In this document: positions 13,441 to 25,100 of the stretch, in pieces | Layout: every line of letters begins with the position of its first letter | How positions within the stretch are numbered: the stretch's first letter is position 1 | The notes under the pieces: model-generated | What the model saw: the letters and a program-made list of their open reading frames with translations, nothing else | What the model was told of the DNA's origin: nothing | The model's database searches: none | Made by a program: the position numbers and the translations under genes | Assembly (NCBI GenBank): GCA_037043235.1 | Contig: JAWRVZ010000043.1 | Span: forward strand, 2,455,001 to 2,519,000 | Source: Rhodeus uyekii | Lineage: Eukaryota > Chordata > Actinopteri > Cypriniformes > Acheilognathidae | Length of the DNA stretch: 64,000 bases | Direction: 5' to 3'

Positions 13441-15457
13441 AGAAATTAGATTCAAATGACTTTTCATTCTGTCTTTTCTTTTTTCCAAACGTTAACCTTC
13501 ACAGTAATGTAAAACGGTCTGTTTGGTTTGAAACTGTAATGTCGTCTGATACAGCTTAAATTCCAAGATGTTCAATTCCAATTACAAATATGAGGAATTA
13601 GTCAGCTGGTGTCAGCTTAGATCACATTGTTTTATCGGTGTCCCTGATTTGACCTGGCTCATTACCCATTCTAATCCTCCCCACTGCACTGTCAAACTCC
13701 CATCATGTGGCCTCCTTGTCCTGCTTGATACCTCACCATCATCACCGGTCGTACATCCATCTCATCTTTTACATTCTCTTTCCTTACTGCTTTCACTCTT
13801 CTCTTCTCACTGTCTATTTGGACCAAATTTTTGATATGAGAATACAGTAAATGCAGAAGCAGTGATAAAAAGCCCAGATGGATGGAATGAGCAAAATAAT
13901 GACCTCCCATACTGTTCCCCAAAATATCACAAGTTATATAAAAGATAAAAACAACACGCAAAAACAGACAGAGGATTCTGGAAAGTGCATGAGGGGAGAG
14001 AGAGTTTATAGAGAAGAGTAACTCAGATTCAGTATCAACACTGATTACATCTTTCCAAGGACATGCTGAGGAAACCGCCGCGCACTTTACAAAGGCAGGC
14101 TCACAATAGCAGACATAATTTATGAAAGCGTTTCTTTGTGATTTTATCAAAATCGCTTCAACTGAATCTAAAACAATGAGTCCTTCCCATGACTTGGTGC
14201 GATAACATCGGGTATAGGAAGTTAAGAGCATTTGCAGAGCCTCAATGTGGTGTAAGACTGGACTGGAAAAAGGTGACAACGCCAGGCTCCTTTCACTTCC
14301 TGCCTAGTCATTGGTAGGTTTAAACCTTGAACATTAGGATCTTATCCGCATGCGCTTGTCTTATCAACCTGTAGTTCTACAGAAGTCCCACCTTAATTGA
14401 TGAGAAAAAAATTGTGTTAGCCAAGATCTCGATTATGAAATACACAAATGTCAGTTGTTACATGCAGATATTCCTGACATTGAAACGCACTTTCTTTTCC
14501 TTTTCTCTTTTTTAAAGAGCCTCCTGCAGGGGAAACACCTCATACAAAAGTGACTCATTGCAGGTAAATTTCTGAAGCCATGTCCTCAGACTTTAGATGA
14601 CTAAAGACAGGATGTACAATGAAATCATTTACTATAGGTAAATAAGTAGCACAGCATTTACCAGGTTCCCCAGACAATGAGTCATTGAACAAAGCCATGC
14701 AACAAGGGCCAAAGGATAGCCTATCTGATTTGTATAATGCTGATGTGATGTGAAAGTGATGGCATTGTGACCAGGATTCCAGTAAGCAGTCTAACTCACT
14801 GGCCATCTGTCAAAAGAATACGCGTTTAGTGAAGACACCAACTGTACACACATCTTCGTATCTGACACACACACGGTTGACACAGTGCGCTTTGCCAACA
14901 ACCACAAGATTAAAGCTTAAAAGTCTTTAAAAGATTAACACAACAGCAGTCTGATGATGTTTAGCCTGTCATCAGTTTTGAAACAGACCGTTACCTCATT
15001 CGCCCAGATTTGTGACATGTCTAACTCTACACTCCTTCATTTTGTGAAATACAGGTAAATCCAATATGGATAATGTTATCAAGAGCTCTAAGTAATTTCT
15101 TCAGTTTTATTTAAGACGTTTTTTCTGATGTAGAACCATTTTGGCTTAAAGGTTATTTAAAATTGAGTCAAGAGCCCTAGGGTTCTATATCCTGAACGTT
15201 TTTTATTAAGAGCATAGATCCCTACATGCTTCAAATGACACCAAATATCATGTATAGTGGAATACATCTACAGAAAATCTTTTTTTTTTTTGCTCACAAG
15301 AAATTAATAACTGTATTTTTTTAACAAATGAACTATTGTGTTTATCAGTAGGTGGCCTAACTACTAATAATACATCTGTTTAAATGTTATTAAAAGCGAT
15401 AATATAAAAAAATCATACATTTTTACATTCAATATGACAGATATGACACCAATATGG
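13441..15457. other. Intergenic, no gene recognised
   Basis: A 195-codon open frame on the minus strand (13692-14279) has no recognisable motif or family and is treated as chance. No repeat is identified with confidence. Confidence 0.35.
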
Positions 15458-16087
15458 CTTGCATTATGTTTGAGGCTGCTTATCAACCATCTGGACTATC
15501 CTGCATTGCAACCTTTCATCACATTTTCTATGTCCAGGGAGATTAGCTACAGTGCCATGGGTTGCAAACTTCTTGATAATGTTGCGCATTGTGGACAAAG
15601 GAACATCTAGATCTCTGGAGATGGACTTAACCTTGAGATTGTTGATATTTTTCCACAATTTGGGTTTTCAAGTCCTCAGACAGTTCTCTTCTCCTCTTTC
15701 TGTTGTCCATGCTTAGTGTGGCACACACAGACACACAATGCAAAGACTAGGTCAACATTTTTATCTCTTTCAGGTGTGAAAATATGATTTTATATTTCCC
15801 ACACCAGTTACTTGCTCCAGGTGAGTTTAAAGGAGCATAACATACTTGAAACAATCTTATTTATCCTCAATTTTGAAAGGGTGCCAATAATTGTGCCCTG
15901 CACATTTTTGGAATTTTGTGAATTTTTGGAATTTTTGTGTGAAATTAACAAATTTCCTTTTTTGTTTGTTCCAATACACATAAAGGGAATAAACGTGTAT
16001 AGGAAAACATGTGTTAATGCAATACTTTTCGGTGAGCAATACTATATTTTCTGGAAATAGGTGAGGTGCCAACAATTTTGGCCAATA
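15458..16087 (-). mobile_element. Truncated Tc1-like transposon
   Basis: The right end has a Tc1-type terminus (GGTGCCAACAATTTTGGCC at about 16065-16083), and the minus strand leads into the start of a Tc1 transposase. The element breaks off at about 15458, before the catalytic domain, and no left terminal repeat is found. It is a dead copy. Confidence 0.75.
15464..15710 (-). pseudogene. Tc1-like transposase, N-terminal fragment with frameshift
   Basis: From an ATG at 15710 the minus strand reads a basic start (MDNRKRRRELSEDLK), then shifts frame near 15630. It continues with the helix-turn-helix DNA-binding segment of Tc1 transposases (DLDVPLSTMRNIIKKF, GTVANLPGH, RIVQMVDKQPQT) and ends in a stop. 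The DDE catalytic domain is missing, so it cannot be active. Confidence 0.85.
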
Positions 16088-19000
16088 TATAACCAACCGT
16101 ATAGAAAAGTTGCATGTCTCTTTATATTAAGTAAACACTAGCCCATTATTATTAAATCACTTCTCCTGAGCACAATTAACAGCACTCCAAAAATACCCAG
16201 GAGAATAAATAAATAAGCAGAGAAATGGATATATAAATAGGAGGGTTGATCTGCCATTGTGTGGTATCAAGAGGGCTTCCTTCTCAACACCTGCAGAGAA
16301 AAAGGAGGACATAGGGAGTAGGGAGAGAGGTGGAGAGGGGAGCAGGACAAAGGAGAGGAGGGATAGAACAATGGCAAGGCCGGCCACTGGAACTGCAACG
16401 AGACAGAGAGTCTGCTGGCCGCGACAACCGCCCTGCCCCGGTGGCAGCCAAAAGGACCACACAGGAAGAAGCTTCACTCCTCTGTCCAGAACATACACAC
16501 GACAGGGAAAGAACAATAGAGAGGAGATCCCCTCTAGAGAGAACACATTTGATGACTGTCTACCCGAGGTCTATAGAAAACACAAGGTTAAAGTGTAATA
16601 AGGGTCAGTGAATATTAATGATTGCATGCAGCAAAAGGTGCCCTTATTTTTTCGGATTTACCTGGAACATACAAGTAAAATCACTGAATTGGCATGTTAA
16701 GTAATTTAGTTCTATACTTAAAGCAATAGTTCACCCAAAAAGTTGTAATTATTTACTCACCCTCAAATTGTTCTAATCCTGTAGGAATTGCTTTTTCATT
16801 TAATACATTGGCCCTTGTTGTGTGGCTTTAAATAATACAAATTATTTTAACTTTTTTATTGACCCCAACTTTTTGAACGGTATATGCATGGGACTTCAGA
16901 TTGTAATTCTATTTGTAATTCAAGTGTGTGTGCGTCATTTAATATTGCTTAAACAGTTTCCTTTGTTCTCCAAAACATGTTTTTTTTTTCATTTATTGAC
17001 AGCCAAAATCATCACTTTTGATGGATATGTGTGTGCAGGAAATTGCTGAAATATGGCAGAAATGTCCCAAATATTTTGCTTGGGATGTGGACTTTGCGTC
17101 AACACGAGTCAGCAGAGCTGGTCTCAAGCGGCATTGGGACTGTAGGGGTCAGATGTAATGTACTGCACTGACGTACCACATATTTGCACAAATGTAGACC
17201 ATACACGTTCAAATAAACAAAGAATTGATTCATTCATTGGTGACAATGGCCTTTTCATCAACATGGTGAGCCATCTCCTGCTCAACGCCATCTAGGCTTG
17301 AAATGACTTACAACAAAAAGTATGTGCTTTAGGGAAACCGAAAATCATAACGGAAAACAGTCTGAACACATTACTTAACGCCTACCCCACTTGTTAACCC
17401 TTCTTTCCTGTAAAGCAACCAATTCTCATCCTGCTTGACGTCTGTTGGATATCTGTGGTGTGGTGGATGTTTCCCTATCACCACTTTCATTATAGGTTAT
17501 TTGATCCCAAAAGAGGAACCAGGTCACAATGAAAAAATCATTAAAAAAGCATTCTTGTGGACAGAAGCTAGTCTGTCAGCAGCTGAGCTGGGCTAGTGAC
17601 ATGACAGAAACTAGATTTTTAACTAGTCAGCTGGGGAAATATGTGTGTGGAAGCGTCTGAGCGATGACGTTGAAAAATCTGTTCTGCTTTTATGACAGCC
17701 ACATTTGTTTTAGAAGACAATAAATGAAATCACTTTTATAATGTGTGTAGCTTTATCTAAACCAAATATAGTCGATAGCATGCCAGCTTAATGAATTTGA
17801 ATGTTGCACCCAGATGTTCAAAAGGTGCAGTGTAAAACATTTATAAACCTTTGCACTGAAATTGTGTGCATGTCAAAATCCATTAAATCCTGGAAGACAA
17901 TATGTGCCTGCGATACCCTTTTCTCTCTGATGTAAATAATCAAAAGTACAAAAATTAAACCAGAGATATATTAAAAGATAACCACAAAATACAGATGGAA
18001 AATTCATGAGGTGTAATCATGTCTGCATAATTTTCACAGTCAAAAAAAATAATACCTTGAATGGGTTGAACTATTTTAGGCTATTGAATTGATTATCAGA
18101 TGCATTTTTAACCCTCAAATTCTTTCCAATTTGTATTCGTGGTATTTGACCTCAATATGGCCACACTAAAAGACAAGACTTGATTATAATCACATTTTTT
18201 TTAAATAATAATGCAAATGTAAAAAAAAATTTTTTTACATTAGAATAAGAAATTAATGTTTAAATAGTAAATAAAACCAACAAAAAACAGCAATAAGCAG
18301 ATGTGAACAGGAGTGAAGAGTGAAAACACACCTATAGATATTGATTGGGGTCATATAGAGTGAACAAATTTTAAGTCAACAGTCACCTCTGTGTACATTT
18401 ACTACACCTGATTATTTTAAAAATTAGATGACTATTAATTAAAAAATATATATATATTTATATAGTTATATATATACACACACATACACACTTTACTTTA
18501 AGTCCACCAAATGCCACTTTTTGTTCACCTAAAATAACCTTTTGCTTCTCACTTTTTCTGATGCAACACCACAAGAAGTTTTGGTTCCTTTATCACTGGT
18601 CTGTCTCTCAACCGGTTTGTACCGGAGAGTCCTGAGTCCTGTGTAAACTGATAAAAGCAGCTTTGCTGTCAGTTCTACTTTGCTCCTTCGGTCACTATAG
18701 AAACTTACACACACACACACCTATATCTTCCACACAGTCTATTCACTTCAAAGTTCCCTGTTCTGAACACAGTGAAAGACAGGAAATGGGTGGGAGAGAG
18801 AGGACAATCTTTAGTTGAGCATATCATACAGCACACAAGACAGACGAGACAAATGGCTTAAATATTTACTCGTTGCAGATCTAAACAAGCATGTTACCGT
18901 AAAAGGGAAAAAAAACAAGGAAATGAATGCTGACAGAGAAAAAATCGTTTTTTGTCTTAAACAGAAAGTTGGATGCTGTAAGCTGAAAGTAAATAACTCA

Positions 19001-19139
19001 AACGTTAAACACACTGCGGCATCTGTGTTCTAAAAATATCATGTTGCATATCATTATGTTATTAAATACCCACAGCTGCTTTAGTTCAAAAGCTTTTAAT
19101 AATAGCTCACACTTCACATGGCCTGCAACAATAACGTTT

Positions 19140-19202
<63 letters not shown>

Positions 19203-20109
19203 AGACTGTGTTCATTTGTCTGCACCACATTCACCTCGGCAGGTGAATGTTTATATAGGAAATTCCCTCTTGGCAGCAATGAAGCAAAGGTAGTGGTTGG
19301 GCTCTACCGTCTAGACCTTACACGACCGCCAGGTAGTCAGATGTCAGATGACGCATTCCCAGCACATCAGAACTGGTTTGAGCCGGTATACACCGACTGA
19401 TCAGAGCATTAAGATTAACAGGCATCCACTGATCTTCCCCTCTTCCAGCCCTAATCCTGATCCATGCCAAAAATCTGACAAAGCACCTGAATGTACTAAA
19501 CTACTTATCAGTATATTTCATATTATCAAAAAAAACTGACATAGGAAGAGGTGAGCCCTGTTAAAGCTTATTGTCTACACAACACGGTAATGCAATACAC
19601 TTTTAACAAAGACACCTGAATCAACCAGAAACTGGTTTGTGCTGGTCAAGTAAGCGAGGAAGAGACAAGCCTGAATGAAAATGAACCAGATCATTTGATG
19701 AGGGACAGGCTTGATCACCTATCCTGCAAACAGCCTTATTTTTGCAAAAAGTTAAATATAAAAAATATAAAAGTTTATTGCTGATGTTATCTTTTGTACT
19801 GTACAACTGAAATGGTGGGTTTGTGCAACTTTGCAGTAATAGCTGTATATTTGTCTGGTTTCACACATTATTGACAATCTTGATTTAGTTGAGATAACCT
19901 TAAATGCAAACAAGGCTCTATCTTTTAGAGTTAAAGTTGGGAACAATTTCCAAGATGTCCCACATCTCAACATTTTATTTTTAGTTTTGCTTTAATAGAA
20001 AGTGCCTAAAGCCATGTACAATTAAGAAATCCTGACTGCAAATCGTCCTACTCCATCCCAGGCATTTTATGATAAAAACCAAATGTAAAGTCAAGAAAGA
20101 GAAGAGTCA
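16088..20109. other. Intergenic, no gene recognised
   Basis: Contains a purine-rich tract (about 16300-16370), a partial MITE piece (about 16722-16785: GTTCACCCAAAAA, then TTTACTCACCCTCA), an AT-rich tract near 18447-18475 and a long (TG)n at 19142-19199. The reading frames here are short and unlike known families. Confidence 0.35.
19142..19199. repeat. (TG)n microsatellite
   Basis: An uninterrupted TG dinucleotide tract of about 58 bp, probably polymorphic. It creates spurious Cys-Val and His-Thr reading frames on the two strands. Confidence 0.95.
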
Positions 20110-20647
20110 CTGTTTAGTTAATAATTTATTATACAAACAATGAAAAATAATATTGTGAAAAATGCATAAACTGGTGTAGTTATAACATTGTATGACAAAT
20201 AAATAAGTGGTCATTGAGTGTTAAAACACGCATCACAATATCAAAGTGGCATAGAGACAAGGCATAAAAATGTATAGGCAGTTTTCAGGCAGTATCACTT
20301 CTGTCTCCAATCAGTTCTTGTGCACCGACAAATACACCTATAAGGTGCAGCAGTTCGTGATAAAGTTCATTTTTAAAATGCATAGTTCACGAGAAACACT
20401 TTCGCCCGTCTTCGTGTTGATGCACGAGGGGATTCCTTCACACGGAGCTCCTCCACAGCTCCAGATACTGTGCGTCCCGTCCTTCATGTCTCGTATCAAT
20501 GGGTTCGTGTCATTGACCAGGCTTTCCTTCGTATCCGTGTGGTCCTCTCTCGTCCACTATGGACGTGTCCGTCATCGCCAGGTTGTAAATGACACCGGCA
20601 GTCTGAAACGAACGACTCTGCAGCCGCGAGTAATCGCGTGAAGGCGC
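20110..20647 (-). other. tcim: tcim 3' untranslated region with poly(A) signal and AU-rich element
   Basis: Downstream of the stop codon the sequence turns AT-rich. An AATAAA signal reads on the minus strand at 20125-20130, giving a 3' UTR of about 530 nt. About 70 nt before it, at 20196-20207, the minus strand reads CTTATTTATTTG, which contains the AU-rich nonamer TTATTTATT typical of short-lived mRNAs. The UTR end is inferred from the signal. Confidence 0.6.
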
Positions 20648-20950
20648 TCAACGCAGCTTCAGAAAGTGTCGCACCATCCCCGCGATCCGCAGGAACTTGT
20701 CCTTCTTCCTCTGCTTGAGGGCCATCAGAGCTTTAGCCGTCTCTTCGGGGTCTTGAGCGAAGGAGAAGATGCTTCTCACTCTCTCTTCGGCTTTCATGTC
20801 TCCCGTTTTCTGGAAGAGTCTCATGAGCGCGTCCTGGTTGACGTTCTCGAAGATGTTCGCCACCGCCCGCTTGCGGCTGGCTGTGGCAAACTTGTTGCCG
20901 TGGATCGAAGGGCAAACCCGGCGAGATTCTGAGTACATGACGGTCGACAT
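20648..20950 (-). CDS. tcim: Transcriptional and immune response regulator (TCIM / C8orf4 / TC-1 homologue)
   Basis: This intact single-exon reading frame encodes 100 residues. It matches the vertebrate TCIM (C8orf4, TC-1) family, which is about 106 residues long in mammals. The conserved blocks are the N-terminal SPSIHG-like segment (here CPSIHGNKF, residues about 13-21), TASRKRAV, NIFEN, the acidic-basic KAEERV segment and the C-terminal ALMALKQRKKDK core. The protein is small, basic and rich in helix formers, with no signal peptide or membrane segment. In mammals TCIM is an immediate-early, largely disordered regulator that binds the beta-catenin antagonist Chibby and amplifies NF-kB-type inflammatory transcription; that role is inferred from the family. 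The start is the first in-frame ATG after the TATA box and has A at -3. Compared with mammals the C-terminus is shorter and an N-terminal extension is absent. The gene stands alone, with about 24 kb of non-coding, transposon-rich DNA before the next gene. Confidence 0.92.
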   Translation of the reverse strand: MSTVMYSESRRVCPSIHGNKFATASRKRAVANIFENVNQDALMRLFQKTGDMKAEERVRSIFSFAQDPEETAKALMALKQRKKDKFLRIAGMVRHFLKLR

Positions 20951-21057
20951 CTTGCGGCTTTTCTGTTGTTTAGCAGCGCTGGAGTCGCCAACTCGACTGA
21001 GGTGAGCCGCTTTGGTGGCTGTGAGAAGAGTGAGGAGTGTACAGTGACGCTCCGCTC

Positions 21058-21063
21058 TTTATA
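21058..21063 (-). promoter_or_regulatory. tcim: TATA box of tcim
   Basis: TATAAA reads on the minus strand here, about 108 nt upstream of the tcim ATG, in a locally GC-rich stretch. Transcription would start near 21030, giving an uninterrupted 5' leader of about 80 nt. A TATA box with a single short exon suits a rapidly induced gene. Confidence 0.7.
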
Positions 21064-21098
21064 GAGCGACCTGAGCCATCATGTCCCGCTTGCGGAGA

Positions 21099-21106
21099 TG
21101 ACATCA
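21099..21106. promoter_or_regulatory. CRE/ATF-like palindrome upstream of tcim
   Basis: TGACATCA lies inside the palindrome GATGACATCATC, about 40 nt upstream of the TATA box. It resembles a CREB/ATF or AP-1 site (consensus TGACGTCA with one change). The position fits an inducible promoter, but binding is inferred only from the motif. Confidence 0.35.
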
Positions 21107-21644
21107 TCCGCTCTGCCTCCCTGGAGAAACGCCTTCTACTGCTATTTCGCCAACATGCCGCTTTGAAAATGCTCTAGTAATTATGCATGAGTGCGCTGAC
21201 GACATAAGTGCGCAAGGTTTATCTCATAGAGCTATGTAATTGCAACCTATAGAGTTTTTACCTCTACCTGAACCTTGAGACATATTAGATAATAGCTAAA
21301 ATAAGATCAGTTCATTTAGATTCGACCACGTTGAGCACATTTTGTAGGGTTTAAACTGGGATTTTGGAAGTGTGGGAATTGGATTCTGGTGCCCAATGCA
21401 ATATGACATGACCTTACAAAAAAATAGCATTCAAATATTTGGGGTCATTAAGATTTAAAAATAAAATAAAAATTAATTTGTTTATCAAATAATTCTGCAT
21501 TGTTAAAAAATGTTTTTGAACTTTATATGCATCAAATAATGAAATTAAGAAGAAAAAAAAATCAGACCCTAAACTTTTGAACTAGGGCAATTACCCAAGC
21601 GTCAAAGTGTAATTATCCCTTGGCCATAGTACTAAAAATTGACA

Positions 21645-21690
21645 TTTACATTTATTCATTTAGCAGACGCTTTTATCCAGAGAACAATAG
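21645..21690 (-). repeat. SINE tail fragment
   Basis: ACATTTATTCATTTAGCAGA followed by CGCTTTTATCC is the reverse complement of the conserved fish SINE tail. The tRNA-like head is not present. Confidence 0.5.
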
Positions 21691-21809
21691 CAGCAATCAA
21701 AGCAACAAAAGGACAACAACAGCCAATGCAATTACTGTGACTAGTCCCGTTTAGTCTAGCACAGTACACACGCACACAAGATTTTTTTATAAACACAAAA
21801 TAGCTGTAC

Positions 21810-22099
21810 CAGTGGTTCTTAACCTTGTTGGAGGTACTGAACCCCTCCAGTTTCATATGCGCATTCATCGAACACCTGATGGTCAATCGATGGTCAACGA
21901 TCGACTGTTGACAGGGTGGGTGAGTGGGTGTTGCGTGGTGATCTACGTAATTATATTTTCCATGGATGGACCGATACCACTTCATCCGCGATACGATCCG
22001 TGGTTCGGACCAGGGGTTGGGGACCACTGCTCCACCGAACCCCTAAGACTGACTCACCGAACCCCTGGGGTTCGATTGAACCCAGGTTGAGAACCACTG
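21810..22099. mobile_element. hAT-type MITE (290 bp) with 8-bp target duplication
   Basis: The termini are CAGTGGTTCTTAACCT and AGGTTGAGAACCACTG, complementary at 15 of 16 positions. The flanks are AGCTGTAC (21802-21809) and AGCTATAC (22100-22107), an 8-bp duplication with one change. Such ends and 8-bp duplications are typical of hAT elements. There is no transposase. An internal piece near 21980-22030 resembles the end of the hAT MITE at 30133-30361. Confidence 0.85.
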
Positions 22100-22107
22100 A
22101 GCTATAC

Positions 22108-25100
22108 AGTTTAGAATAAGAAATGTTATAACATTAAATATGCATAGGCCAATATTTACTAGAGAAAAAAACAGGAGTTCACATTTGGTTGCATTATATT
22201 TTGTTTACTCAAGTGCACTTGTTAAATGGAGATGGAATACCCAAATAAATAATATTCACAATTTTAAAATACTGTTTACAGTGTCATTGTGTTGTTAAAT
22301 GCTTATTTGATACATAGTGTTCTTCTAGACAACATTTTAAATTACTGTACTATAGTGCCGTGACAAAAACTCACTTGACTCAATTATTGTCATCTCAATG
22401 GTGTTCTAATTAGGCGTTATTAACTGCATTAACCTGTATAACACATTCTTTTATAACTATGCCATGAATTATGTAATATTCACATGATTGTTTAAAATAC
22501 TTATGCAAGTATCATTAAAATATTATTACATTGTCCATAGCAGAGTTGTGCAGCCATCTAGCTTTTAAACAGACAGTATAACTAATTGTTCTGTCTTTTT
22601 TACTAGGCCTTTCAGTAAAAACTTTTGTTTCAAAATCAATTTTCAACATTTTCTACTTTTTCTTAGCTGGAATGAAATGATAATTACTATTTTATAAAGG
22701 CTGAGGCCTTCTCAGATAACTCAGCTAGGACCTAATTTTAGCATTCTATGAGTAACTAGACAAAACACAACAACACACACATACTCATGCACTCCATAGC
22801 ATTCAATACCATTTGAACTTTAAGGTCCTCCCAATCGACCCAACGATAAGCGGGTGAAGGATTACTGCACGTTCGGTCTTTTCAGTGTGACAAATGTACA
22901 TTTATACATTTGGCATAATTAAGTGCATTAATTATTCACAAAAAGTACATCATACACAAAAAGTATTATGTAAATAAGTAAATTAAGTAAAGTACTTTAA
23001 TTCCAATTAAACTTATCTGACTCCATTTTATCACAACCTCGAGTTTAGGTCGGAATTCCAATGAATTATTGGTCATTCATATGTTAATTTATCTAGATAT
23101 TTGACTATTCTGTTTAACTCTTTACTCTTATCATACTCGTTCATTTGGATACCAATGTCTCTCAGGGTCTCTCGTCGCAGTTTATCACAGATTCCACAAT
23201 CAAAAATCAGCCAGTTTTGGTCACTGGACGGAGGTAAATGACTATATTGTTTAGAGGATCACTCCCATGTTTGATCTCTCTAAAAGTACTTTGTTTAGTC
23301 TCATTAGATCTGTTTACACTTGAATTAAAGTAGCACTACCTCAAGTCAAAGGTCATGACCACTACTACTGATATAAGTTGACCAACATTACATTACATGG
23401 CTTCCCGTATGCACTTTGCTGGAGTAACATTACAGTAAACAGAGCTAAGGGTCACTATATTTAGGCTGGTCGAGCAACATTCTGTTGTCCTAAATGGAAA
23501 CTCCCTTTATTAGCCTTTACAGTCTATATACGTGCATTTGAACCAGTGCCAAGTGTTAGTCGGAACTCTAAAATCTCTGCTGGTGTGTCTCTGTCAGGAA
23601 ACACACACTGGACAGACCAGTAAGTTTTCTAAACAATCCAAAACTCTTTATTTAAACCAATGAGAGTACAGCAACTGAGGAATATGGTAATCAGCAATGC
23701 AGTGAGTATGGTGATGACGACAGATGAATGGGGAGTAACCACACACACATTAAACAGTCAAATAACTTTCCTTTTCTCTTGCAGATTGCACATAAGAGGA
23801 TGACGAGGCACTGCAGACTGGAACCAGGGACAAATAGAGTACCATGAAGTTAAGTATGCTTCAGGTAAGTAATCCTAACAAATATAGTCAAAGCCATAGA
23901 AAAGACCAGACAGTGTGTGCATGTGTGTGTGTGTGGGGGGGGAAAGTCCTTATATCTGTTGCCAGGGTGATGACAGCTGGTGAGGATTAGTATTCAGGCG
24001 ATGATGAATGAAGTAACTGAATGAAGGTGAAATCTGGTGATTCCGTGATCGCCCCATGCTCCACTCAAAACTTGTCTTTAGTCCGTTACTATCCTGACAA
24101 GTTTGTGGTAGCAATGGATCACATCTGACCTCAGAAAAAATACAGTGTCTGGAAGACACAAAAATTATGGGCTGCACTGACTACAAATCACACCCTAAGT
24201 CTCTAGGTAAAGTTCTTTAAATACTCAGACCAAGACAGAAACCTCTTTCAAGTGGAAACATGAGCTAGCAATGGGAATTTACATTAATCAAGGTCCCAGA
24301 CTTGGGTGGTTTACACCTTCCTGAAAGACCTTGGGAGAGGGCACACCCACCACAGAAAACAAAAACATAGCATTTCCAAACTCTTTTAAAATCTTTATAT
24401 TTCTAAACCATTTTCAAAACCTTTACATTTATAAACCTTTATTACCTTTTGGTTTACTTGCGTGGGAATGAGACCTTTGTACCAGTCAACCTGAGGCATT
24501 TCAAGTGATGCCAAACATGTTTACATTTACATTTATTCATTTAGCTGATGCTTTTATCCAACGTGACTTACAATTAGTTTGTAAGTTAATGTTTAGTGTT
24601 GTATGATAATTGTTCATATTAAACCATATAGATTTTTGTTTGAATTTCAGGTCAGCTCAACATGTGGAGAGGAGATATGGGGGAAGGAGCTGTAGATTAA
24701 GACAATACTGAGGTGATCAACTCAGCATGATTGCCTCTAAGATGAGGATGGTAATTCTGTAAGAGAGATGTTAAATTCAAATGTTAATTTCCAGACACGC
24801 TCTTTGTTTTCTCAGAGAGTAGTTCTCTAAACCAAATGGCTCGGCATCTTCCAGTTTTTCCAGTCTTACAGAACCTTCATTGCAGTCATGGTGGAAAACA
24901 AGCAAGTCAGACAAAGGGATTTCCAAAATACTAAGCTATGTAGTGACATATTATTTGGCCCCCAGAGACAGACTCAAAAAATGTGCCATTGTTGCAATAA
25001 TCTTGTGGAATGCCTTTTACTTGGCATCCATTGTGAGTCTGGCGCGTAACAGGATACCTGTCTTTCTCAGGCTGGCACAGTTATGACTGGAGTCAAGGAG

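Noticed and set aside
13692..14279. A 195-codon open frame on the minus strand
   Set aside because: It has no recognisable domain, a low-complexity hydrophobic composition and no splice or repeat context. One frame of this length in 64 kb on two strands is compatible with chance.
16257..16611. Arg/Glu-rich overlapping frames in a purine-rich tract
   Set aside because: The composition follows from the GA-rich sequence; there is no motif, no splice context and no conserved start.
18998..19279. Cys-Val and His-Thr repeat proteins on both strands
   Set aside because: They are translations of the (TG)n microsatellite. The same applies at 63400-63696 and 11461-11685.
20666..21005. Plus-strand open frames opposite tcim
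   Set aside because: They are antisense to the conserved TCIM frame and show no homology. The GC-rich coding sequence opens frames on both strands.
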